Part shown: in pieces, positions 1 through 5,016 of the stretch
How the letters are laid out: each line of letters starts with the position of its first letter
Numbering within the stretch: the first letter of the stretch is position 1
Assembly (NCBI GenBank): GCA_039181495.1
Contig: JBCDCP010000163.1
Coordinates: forward strand, 1-5,016
From: JBCDCP01 sp039181495
Lineage (GTDB): Bacteria > Pseudomonadota > Alphaproteobacteria > Rhizobiales > Tepidamorphaceae
Reading direction: 5' to 3'
Length of the DNA stretch: 5,016 bases
The notes under the pieces: generated by a model
Told to the model about the DNA's origin: nothing
Database searches by the model: none
Seen by the model: the letters and a program-made list of their open reading frames with translations, nothing else
Program-made: the position numbers and the translations under genes

Positions 1-3
1 GCT

Positions 4-588
4 ATGACCCGATCTTCTATCGATCAGGGCTGGCTTTTCCTGATTGCGGGACCGTCCGGGGCCGGCAAGGACAGCGTCATGGCAGGTGCTGTTGCACGTC
101 TGCGTGCGACCATGCCGATCGAGTTGGTGCAGCGGGTGATCACGAGGCCGCCGGAACCCGACGGCGAACGCAATTTCGAGGTTTCTGAAGCAGAATTCGA
201 ACGCTTGCGCGTGGCGGGTGAGTTTCTACTCGACTGGGAAGCCCATGGGCTGCTCTACGCCATACCTCGATCGATCCTGCCTCATATAGAGGCGGGTCAG
301 ATCCTGTTGGCCAATGTTTCGCGCACCCGGCTCATGGCAGGGCTTGCCGCCTATCCAAATTCGGCGACTGTTATTGTTGAAGCGTCGAAAGCGGTACGTG
401 CGGAGCGGCTTGCGGCCCGCGGCCGCGAGGACCGTCTGAACCAGAATGCGCGCGTCGCCCGGCACGTTGATGACGTGCCGGTGGATCTGCGCATTCAAAA
501 TGACAGTTCTCTGGATGAGGCTGTCCACCGACTATGCCAGTTTATCATCGAACGGGTTGCAGGCGGCGCGCCGGTTTCCCCGCCCTGA
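4..588 (+). CDS. phnN: Ribose 1,5-bisphosphate phosphokinase PhnN
   Basis: PhnN phosphorylates ribose 1,5-bisphosphate with ATP to give PRPP, the closing step of phosphonate breakdown by the C-P lyase pathway, in the cytoplasm. The 194-residue protein has the usual length and the guanylate-kinase-like P-loop fold: a Walker A motif GPSGAGKDS at residues 16-24 (K22), an ITRPP segment near 46-50, the substrate-region stretch FLLDWEAHGLLYAIP around 74-88, NVSRTRL at 104-110, an arginine-rich lid (LAARGREDR, about 136-144) and RIQND at 163-167 near the C-terminus. The D after the P-loop lysine and the EAHGLLY stretch favour PhnN over true guanylate kinase (Gmk), the main alternative. The ATG sits three bases from the window edge, and ATGA at 4-7 would fit a stop/start overlap with an upstream gene, so translational coupling to another phn gene is likely but unseen. 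The 3' end overlaps the convergent transporter gene by 44 bp. Confidence 0.9.
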   Translation: MTRSSIDQGWLFLIAGPSGAGKDSVMAGAVARLRATMPIELVQRVITRPPEPDGERNFEVSEAEFERLRVAGEFLLDWEAHGLLYAIPRSILPHIEAGQILLANVSRTRLMAGLAAYPNSATVIVEASKAVRAERLAARGREDRLNQNARVARHVDDVPVDLRIQNDSSLDEAVHRLCQFIIERVAGGAPVSPP

Positions 589-1468
589 ACGTGCTGAGGA
601 CAAGGCCTGCGGCTACACAGGCGAAACCAGCCCAGTGATAGGTTTCGATCTGTTCATTGAGAAACACCACGGCGAGCCCGACGCCGTAGACTGGCAACAG
701 GTACATGAACGCGCTGGCAACCGAAGGCCCCAGGATCTTGATGCCGTATTGAAAGCAGGAGAACGCAAGGACTGACGAAATCAGTGCGACTCCTATGATG
801 CTGCCCCATGCTTCCGTCGTATCTGGGATGCGCTGCGCAGTGACGGCCTCCGCCACCATCATGGGAGCCAGAAGAATGGCGCCTGCGCCCGCGATTGCCG
901 CGAAAGACACAAGGGTCGGCAACCGGGCGAACTCGTCCCGGCGGAGCAACACTGAGTAAATCGCCCAGGCTATGGCGCCAAGTGCGATGCCAAGATCGCC
1001 AATGTTGAACCGGAACTCGATCAACCGGTTGACGTCACCTCGCAAGACAATGATGGCGACGCCGGTGAATGCGAGCAGCATGCCGAAAAGCTGGCGTTTT
1101 GTCGGCTGAACACCGCGAAAAAGCGCCTCAAGCGCAACAATGATAACCGGGGAGGTTGTGTAGATCAGCGTGCCGTTGGTCGCTGTGGTGTGGTCGAGCG
1201 CGACGTAGATACCAACGCCGCAAATCACCATACCGAGACATCCGGCAAACCACAGGCGCCAGCCAAGTGCGATGATGTCGGGCCAATGACGGCGCAGGGC
1301 AAAGGCCGTGAATGGAAGCAGGATCAGGAAGGCAAGAAACCACCGCCAGAAGGCCAGTGCTGCCGGTTCGACGGTGTCGGCGGCTGCGCGGCCAATGATG
1401 AGGTTTGACGAAAAGAACAGCGGCGCGACGAGCAGGAGCAGGGCGGCAACAACACGAGGTTCGGGCAT
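545..1468 (-). CDS. EamA/DMT-family transporter
   Basis: This is an inner-membrane carrier of the drug/metabolite transporter superfamily, with two EamA repeats (about residues 8-142 and 157-293). The 307 residues are of family length and show ten hydrophobic segments, roughly at 5-28, 35-58, 67-90, 98-117, 124-143, 155-175, 184-207, 220-240, 247-269 and 277-294. Family marks include FWRWFLAF in helix 2, TTSPVIIVALEALF in helix 4 and its second-repeat counterpart LLPVYGVGLAVVFLNEQI in helix 9. The C-terminal tail is basic, which suits a cytoplasmic end. Substrate cannot be told from sequence: relatives export amino acids, metabolites or drugs. The ATG is the first possible start after the upstream gene's stop, which lies in the same frame 48 bp away; no good Shine-Dalgarno site precedes it, so it may be read from the upstream gene's transcript. 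It converges on and overlaps phnN by 44 bp. Confidence 0.88.
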   Translation of the reverse strand: MPEPRVVAALLLLVAPLFFSSNLIIGRAAADTVEPAALAFWRWFLAFLILLPFTAFALRRHWPDIIALGWRLWFAGCLGMVICGVGIYVALDHTTATNGTLIYTTSPVIIVALEALFRGVQPTKRQLFGMLLAFTGVAIIVLRGDVNRLIEFRFNIGDLGIALGAIAWAIYSVLLRRDEFARLPTLVSFAAIAGAGAILLAPMMVAEAVTAQRIPDTTEAWGSIIGVALISSVLAFSCFQYGIKILGPSVASAFMYLLPVYGVGLAVVFLNEQIETYHWAGFACVAAGLVLSTFRAGKPARRLQPVR

Positions 1469-1516
1469 TGCAAGCCGGCCTGTTGTCTTGATGAAAGGGC
1501 CATCTCCGTCAGTCGG

Positions 1517-2587
1517 CTACTGACTGGCGAGGTTCTGGCCGTCAAACAGTGTTGTTGAGCACAACACCCCAGCATCCCGCAACCGGGCGCAGAGATCGAC
1601 TGCGTCCGCCGCATTGGGCAAGGGGCCGGCCAGCAAGTGAAGCCGTGTTGTGCCATCACTGCCTTCGACGACCGACACTGCCGGGATAAGCGCGTCAGCA
1701 ATCTCTGGATAGGTGCGGGCAAAGCTCTGCCAACGCCCCCGTATCTCCCCCAGCGTATTGCCATTGCCAATATCGATGGCAAAGCGGGTTGCATTGGCTG
1801 GCTGCAAAGCCTCTTCGATCCCGGTCTCGGCCGATATGGCTGTCTGCAATGATGCCCGTATCGTTTCCTCGGATGCGCCAATGCCGCCATTGCGCCCTGC
1901 TCTGACACCTGAGAGCGCGTTCTGGTCCAAGGGCATTGCTCGAATGGTGATGTTTGGTCCGGGCTGCGTTGGCGTAGAAAAGGCGCCCGGTGATGTGGCC
2001 GTTGACCGGTTGCTTGCACCGGCCATGCCGCCCGGGCTCATAATCGTTGCGGTGGTTTGCGGTGTTTCGGGAACCTGCGCAAGGCGCCCTCTCAGAGCAT
2101 CCCGCTCAATCCGGAGCCGCCTGTTTTCGGTGCGCAAGCGTGCGACCTCGGCGCTAAGCTCCGCAATATCGGTGAATGCCACCGGTTCAGGTTGGTCGAA
2201 TGGGTCCATGCTCTCCGGCATCTGCTCCCGATCAATCGAACCGGTAACCATTGGAGCACTGCCGTCGAAATCTTGCGCTGTCTGCCCGCGTCCGGTTCGA
2301 ACAAGCGCCGTAACAGGGCCGTCCTGATCCGTCGCTGCTGGGCCTGTGAAGATGCTGCTAAGCCTTTCACGGCCCGTCGGGCTTAGGGAGGACGAGACCG
2401 CGCCGGCCAACGCGACGCCGGCGATGAGAGCCCAGACCGAGGCGAGATTGCGGGTCCGGTTTGACATTCGACGTTGCTTGCCGTCAGCAGCAGAAGCGAC
2501 CTGTCGACGACGTGCTCTCTTCGGGCCGGCGGATCGGCTGCCCGTCGATGGAGCGTGAGACGTGGGTTTGGTTCTGCTCGATGCCAT
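1517..2587 (-). CDS. Membrane-anchored SPOR-domain protein
   Basis: Predicted single-pass inner-membrane protein with a periplasmic SPOR domain, the fold that in characterised proteins binds glycan strands of peptidoglycan stripped of stem peptides. In order: a basic cytoplasmic N-terminus (residues 1-48, with KRARRR at 23-28), one transmembrane helix (about 49-69), a low-complexity linker, a leucine/arginine-rich coiled coil (about 141-171), a Pro/Ser/Thr/Gly-rich linker (about 172-240), and a SPOR-like domain (about 266-350). The domain ends in the typical pattern RLHLLAGPL, a helix with C333, then C343 and FDGQ; the two cysteines could form a disulfide, as in some SPOR domains. The long start is used; an alternative ATG at residue 41 (2465-2467) would keep the helix but lose the basic tail, and neither has a clear Shine-Dalgarno site. 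It is divergent from glmU and 48 bp upstream of the transporter. The SPOR call is by pattern, and the specific role is unknown. Confidence 0.8.
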   Translation of the reverse strand: MASSRTKPTSHAPSTGSRSAGPKRARRRQVASAADGKQRRMSNRTRNLASVWALIAGVALAGAVSSSLSPTGRERLSSIFTGPAATDQDGPVTALVRTGRGQTAQDFDGSAPMVTGSIDREQMPESMDPFDQPEPVAFTDIAELSAEVARLRTENRRLRIERDALRGRLAQVPETPQTTATIMSPGGMAGASNRSTATSPGAFSTPTQPGPNITIRAMPLDQNALSGVRAGRNGGIGASEETIRASLQTAISAETGIEEALQPANATRFAIDIGNGNTLGEIRGRWQSFARTYPEIADALIPAVSVVEGSDGTTRLHLLAGPLPNAADAVDLCARLRDAGVLCSTTLFDGQNLASQ

Positions 2588-2763
2588 TCGATGTGGCCGC
2601 TTAACGTTCCTGTGGGTCGTGTTGCCGTTTTAGCCGATTCGCTGCTTAAGATTGATGTGCACAGGTTAAGGAACGGGTAAGAAATTGCAGCAAAGCCTTG
2701 ATCGGGGCGGGTCCTCCATGCCGCGCGCTGCGATCCCGCAGACTGGGCGGCTGCAACTGAGAG
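2588..2763. promoter_or_regulatory. Divergent intergenic region between the SPOR gene and glmU
   Basis: This 176-bp gap must hold the promoter for the leftward SPOR gene and probably one for rightward glmU. No strong -35/-10 pair stands out on either strand. It contains an inverted pair, CGTTCCTGTG (2605-2614) against CACAGG (2660-2665) and GGAACG (2670-2675); the order of the blocks means they cannot all pair in one simple stem. The right arm also holds TTAA-N7-GTAA (2666-2680), one base off the CtrA consensus TTAA-N7-TTAA known from alphaproteobacteria. The half nearest the SPOR gene (2600-2690) is AT-richer than the half nearest glmU, as expected if the promoters lie there. Position supports a regulatory role; the individual sites are tentative. 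Confidence 0.5.
2759..2763 (+). promoter_or_regulatory. Possible glmU ribosome binding site (GAGAG)
   Basis: GAGAG directly abuts the first ATG (2764) but lies six bases before a second in-frame ATG at 2770. That spacing is better for initiation, so translation may begin at residue 3 of the listed protein (MKEGST...). The choice changes only two residues. Confidence 0.45.
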
Positions 2764-4119
2764 ATGGCGATGAAAGAGGGTTCGACCGACAGGTCCGCCG
2801 TGGGTGATGTTCTTTGCGTTGTTCTCGCGGCCGGCGAGGGTACTCGGATGCGGTCCGCAACGCCCAAGGTGCTGCACAAGATCGCCGGGCTCAGCATGGT
2901 CGGCCATGTGGTTGCGGCGATCGAGCAGTCCGGCGTGACCGGGGTGGCAGCTGTCATCGGTCCAGATCGTGACGATGTTTCAGACGAGATCTCGTCGCGG
3001 TTCACCGGAGCATCGATCCATGTGCAGACTGAGCGCCTGGGAACCGCCCATGCCGTTCTCGCGGCACGAGAGCGGCTCGAAACGCATGCAGGGCCGGTTG
3101 TTGTGCTTTTCGGTGACACGCCGCTGATCACCCCCGAACTTGTCTCGAACATCGCAACAGAACTGGCGACGGGGGCCGACATCGTGGTGGTCGGTTTCGA
3201 GGCCGCTGATCCAACCGGATATGGCCGGCTGATCATCGAGGATGATGCAGTGACCGCCATACGCGAACATCGCGACGCGACCGAGAAAGAGCGCCAGATA
3301 ACGCTGTGCAATTCCGGTGTTATGGGCTTTGGAGCAGGGGCACTGCCTGCGCTTCTCGATGCGGTTGGCAACGACAATGCCAAAGGCGAATTCTACCTCA
3401 CCGATGCTGTCGAGATTGGCCGTCAGCGGGGGCTCAGCACACGGGTTGTGGTCGCAAACTCGGTGGAGGTGATGGGCGTTAATGATCGAGTCCAGCTCGC
3501 TGAAGCCGAGGCTCTGATGCAGGATCGGTTAAGACGAAGCGCCATGATGAATGGTGTGACGATGGTCGATCCAAAATCGATAATGCTGAGCTATGACAGC
3601 GTGATAGAGCATGATGTTCAGATGGAATCTCAGATCTGGATTGGCCCTGGGGTTACAATCCATTCGGGAGCATTGATAAAGTCATTTTGTCATATAGAAC
3701 AATCAATTATCGGATATAGTTCACAAGTTGGTCCATATGCGAGGCTGCGCCCCGGAACGGTGCTTGGTGATGGTGTGCGTATCGGAAACTTCGTCGAAAC
3801 GAAGGCCGCGCAAATCTCGCAAGGGGCAAAGGTCAATCATCTGAGCTACATCGGGGATGCAAGCGTTGGGATGGATGCAAATATCGGGGCTGGCACCATC
3901 ACCTGCAATTACGACGGTCATGCCAAACACCGTACGACCATTGGCGATGAGGCTTTCATCGGCTCCAACTCATCGCTTGTTGCGCCGATCAGCATCGGCG
4001 AGCGGGCCTATGTCGGCTCGGGCAGTGTGATCACCCACGATGTGCCGTCCGAGACGTTGGCTGTCGGGCGTGGCCGGCAACGCAACATAGAGGGTTGGCA
4101 GAAGCTCAAACGCAGCTAA
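2764..4119 (+). CDS. glmU: Bifunctional GlmU (GlcN-1-P acetyltransferase / GlcNAc-1-P uridylyltransferase)
   Basis: GlmU acetylates glucosamine-1-phosphate with acetyl-CoA and then couples the product to UTP, giving UDP-GlcNAc for peptidoglycan and lipopolysaccharide in the cytoplasm. At 451 residues it has full family length. The N-terminal pyrophosphorylase domain (about 15-240) shows LAAGEGTRM at 21-29, K35, QTERLGTAHA at 88-97, GDTP at 117-120 (D118 as metal ligand), GEFYLTD at 208-214 and N240 in GVND. The C-terminal left-handed beta-helix (about 265-451) carries the acetyltransferase site: RPGT from R329, VETK ending at K347, HLSYIGD with the presumed catalytic H359 and Y362, NIGAGTITCNYDG at 373-385 and SNSSLVAP at 401-408. 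All key residues expected from the E. coli enzyme appear present. A second ATG at codon 3 may be the true start. glmS follows 113 bp downstream on the same strand (annotated ATG), so the two are probably coordinated. Bases 3661-3720 are unusually AT-rich. Confidence 0.97.
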   Translation: MAMKEGSTDRSAVGDVLCVVLAAGEGTRMRSATPKVLHKIAGLSMVGHVVAAIEQSGVTGVAAVIGPDRDDVSDEISSRFTGASIHVQTERLGTAHAVLAARERLETHAGPVVVLFGDTPLITPELVSNIATELATGADIVVVGFEAADPTGYGRLIIEDDAVTAIREHRDATEKERQITLCNSGVMGFGAGALPALLDAVGNDNAKGEFYLTDAVEIGRQRGLSTRVVVANSVEVMGVNDRVQLAEAEALMQDRLRRSAMMNGVTMVDPKSIMLSYDSVIEHDVQMESQIWIGPGVTIHSGALIKSFCHIEQSIIGYSSQVGPYARLRPGTVLGDGVRIGNFVETKAAQISQGAKVNHLSYIGDASVGMDANIGAGTITCNYDGHAKHRTTIGDEAFIGSNSSLVAPISIGERAYVGSGSVITHDVPSETLAVGRGRQRNIEGWQKLKRS

Positions 4120-4147
4120 GGCCTTACCTCACATTCACCATAGACAC

Positions 4148-4197
4148 GGCAAACAAACGTCATTTGCCATCGAGTCTGGCATGATTATGCCTCAGAC
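4148..4197 (+). promoter_or_regulatory. Two adjacent hairpins in the glmU-glmS gap
   Basis: The first hairpin pairs GGCAAA (4148-4153) with TTTGCC (4163-4168) across a 9-base loop. The second pairs GTCTGGCAT (4174-4182) with ATGCC (4187-4191) and AGAC (4194-4197), with a 4-base GATT loop and a 2-base TC bulge. Neither is followed by a run of T, so they are not typical intrinsic terminators. They lie 36 bases or more upstream of the glmS start and could be an mRNA processing, stability or attenuation element, or an operator. The rest of the 113-bp gap shows no small gene and no clear promoter. Confidence 0.35.
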
Positions 4198-4222
4198 GAC
4201 ATCGTGCGGCATTGGAATGGAC

Positions 4223-4226
4223 GGAG
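4223..4226 (+). promoter_or_regulatory. glmS ribosome binding site (GGAG)
   Basis: GGAG sits six bases before the ATG at 4233, good spacing for initiation. It decides the start: the upstream in-frame TTG at 4212 would add seven residues before the catalytic cysteine, which must be exposed at the N-terminus after Met removal. Confidence 0.75.
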
Positions 4227-4232
4227 ACGCGC

Positions 4233-4973
4233 ATGTGCGGAATTGTCGGCATCATTGGCAAGGAGCCTGTCGCGGACGGGCTTGTTGATGCGCTCAAGAG
4301 GCTCGAATATCGGGGTTACGATTCAGCTGGCATAGCAACACTTGAAGATGGGCAGCTGTCGCGGCGGCGGGCGGAAGGCAAATTGCGCAATCTTGAGGCC
4401 AGACTGGGCGCTGAGCCGCTGTCCGGCCATATCGGGATTGGGCATACGCGGTGGGCAACACACGGCGCGCCGACCGAAAACAACGCTCATCCCCATGCGA
4501 CCGAAAAAGTTGCCGTGGTTCACAACGGCATCATAGAGAACTATCACGAGATAAAGGCCGAGCTGCAGGCAGCCGGCGCTCGGTTTGAGACCGATACCGA
4601 TACCGAGACGGTCGTTCAGCTTGTCACCCACTATGTCGGTCAGGGGGACAGCGAGGCTGACGCGGTTCGCAAGACGCTGGGTCGTCTTGAGGGCGCATTT
4701 GCGCTCGGGTTTCTGTTCGACAACAAGCCGGATACGCTGATCGCCGCGCGCAAGGGAAGTCCGCTGGCGATCGGCTTCGGCGATGGCGAGATGTTCATTG
4801 GCTCGGATGCCATCGCGCTCGCGCCTTTTACAAACCGTGTTTGCTATCTCTCAGAACCTTTTGGTTTTCGAGACCGCAGGGGAACTTCAGGACCCTCTCT
4901 GCTAGCCTTTGACTCCAGAACTCTCTCCATTGTGCGTGCCAAACGGCATCAAAATTCAATGCTTGCAACGTGA
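4233..4973 (+). CDS. glmS: Interrupted glmS: N-terminal glutaminase part of glutamine--fructose-6-phosphate aminotransferase plus unrelated tail
   Basis: GlmS makes glucosamine-6-phosphate from fructose-6-phosphate and glutamine, the first committed step toward UDP-GlcNAc. Residues 1-206 match the class II glutamine amidotransferase domain: MCGIVG with nucleophile C2, YRGYDSAGIA at 26-35, HTRWATHG at 71-78 (R73, W74), HNGIIENY at 97-104 (N98, G99), TDTDTE at 120-125 (D123), and GSPLAIG to GSDAIALAPFT at 176-200. The family then continues with a segment like YLEDGDWA and two sugar isomerase (SIS) domains, about 600 residues in all. Here homology stops after YL at about 4850; 40 unrelated residues follow to a TGA. 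None of the other two forward frames restores GlmS, so this is not a simple frameshift. The product would lack the end of the glutaminase domain and the whole synthase half, so it should not make glucosamine-6-phosphate. Since glmS is normally essential without external amino sugar, a second copy or an assembly error is likely. Confidence 0.85.
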   Translation: MCGIVGIIGKEPVADGLVDALKRLEYRGYDSAGIATLEDGQLSRRRAEGKLRNLEARLGAEPLSGHIGIGHTRWATHGAPTENNAHPHATEKVAVVHNGIIENYHEIKAELQAAGARFETDTDTETVVQLVTHYVGQGDSEADAVRKTLGRLEGAFALGFLFDNKPDTLIAARKGSPLAIGFGDGEMFIGSDAIALAPFTNRVCYLSEPFGFRDRRGTSGPSLLAFDSRTLSIVRAKRHQNSMLAT

Positions 4974-5016
4974 AAGGTAAATGGTTTCTGCGTCAGGTAA
5001 ATTCTGATTTCTTGGA
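4851..5016. other. Unrelated sequence at the right edge, possible end of an inserted element or assembly chimera
   Basis: Starting just after the glmS codon CTC at 4848-4850, the sequence stops encoding GlmS and its GC falls to about 46% (77 of 166 by hand count), below the coding DNA around it. The new segment begins TCAGAACCTTTTGGTTTTCG, containing a short AACC-TTTT-GGTT inverted pair near the junction. Forward frames close quickly; on the reverse strand one frame is open from the window edge for about 21 codons and could be a gene's C-terminus, but I do not recognise it. I cannot match the edge to the terminal repeats of any IS family I know. A mobile-element end, a genomic rearrangement and a contig-end misjoin all remain possible. 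Confidence 0.5.
4975..5002 (+). repeat. Short direct repeat AGGTAAAT, two copies 20 bp apart
   Basis: AGGTAAAT occurs at 4975-4982 and again at 4995-5002, with similar TTTCTG/TTCTGA sequence soon after each copy. The 20-bp spacing is about two helical turns, which would suit a protein-binding pair such as subterminal transposase sites. It lies within the unassigned right-edge segment. Two 8-base copies in AT-rich sequence could also be chance. Confidence 0.35.

Noticed and set aside
1324..2019. 231-codon minus-strand frame spanning the SPOR gene end and transporter start
   Set aside because: It is out of frame with both well-supported genes, rich in Arg/Pro/Ser/Gln/Cys, and has no recognisable domain.
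1713..2327. 204-codon plus-strand frame opposite the SPOR gene
   Set aside because: Composition of a shadow frame and no family resemblance; the SPOR protein explains the region.
2646..3383. Long open frame (245 codons) on the minus strand opposite the glmU 5' half
   Set aside because: Serine/threonine/alanine-rich composition typical of an antisense shadow of a GC-rich gene, and glmU on the other strand is unmistakable.
4120..4232. glmS ribozyme riboswitch
   Set aside because: The gap is too short and the two simple hairpins do not show the ribozyme's pseudoknotted core; that class is mainly in Gram-positive bacteria.
4212..4232. TTG at 4212 as the glmS start
   Set aside because: It would bury the catalytic cysteine behind an N-terminal extension; the ATG at 4233 has a good GGAG site and gives the standard MCGIVG start.
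4587..4611. Tandem ACCGAT/ACCGAG repeat in glmS
   Set aside because: It simply encodes the conserved TDTDTE motif of the glutaminase domain.
4851..4973. Frameshift rather than foreign DNA as the cause of the glmS break
   Set aside because: The other two forward frames after 4850 give no GlmS-like residues and reach stop codons within about 20 codons.
4851..5016. Tn7 insertion at its glmS-linked attachment site
   Set aside because: Tn7 inserts just downstream of the glmS 3' end, not within the glutaminase coding region, and no Tn7 end sequence is seen.

Overview
The window looks like chromosomal DNA from an alphaproteobacterium, most likely of the order Hyphomicrobiales (Rhizobiales). This rests on the GC-rich coding sequence, the SPOR-domain protein with its 'FDGQ' C-terminal signature (recalled as typical of this order, not checked by search), and the neighbouring glmU-glmS pair. 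A genus cannot be named from the sequence alone.

Layout from left to right: (1) phnN (+), ribose 1,5-bisphosphate phosphokinase of phosphonate (C-P lyase) metabolism, starting at the left edge, probably as the last gene of an operon that lies mostly outside the window. (2) On the opposite strand and overlapping the phnN 3' end by 44 bp, a ten-helix EamA/DMT-family inner-membrane transporter. (3) Upstream of it on the same strand, 48 bp away, a membrane-anchored SPOR-domain protein with a short coiled coil. (4) A 176-bp divergent intergenic region. (5) glmU (+), the bifunctional GlcN-1-P acetyltransferase/GlcNAc-1-P uridylyltransferase. (6) A 113-bp gap with two adjacent hairpins. (7) The start of glmS (+), the glutamine:fructose-6-phosphate amidotransferase.

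GlmS makes glucosamine-6-phosphate and GlmU makes UDP-GlcNAc, so the two act at the start and end of the route that supplies peptidoglycan and lipopolysaccharide. The neighbouring SPOR protein may also bind the cell wall, which would make 1517 onward loosely an envelope block; that link is an inference.

The most notable feature is the right end. GlmS is a clean family match for 206 residues and then stops matching abruptly at about position 4850, inside the glutaminase domain. The last 166 bases do not encode GlmS in any forward frame, have lower GC (about 46% by hand count), and contain a short direct repeat. This is either the edge of an insertion in glmS or an assembly chimera. The sequence cannot decide between these, and I do not recognise the inserted DNA. 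The other genes are ordinary housekeeping or accessory genes, and I found no convincing new multi-gene system.
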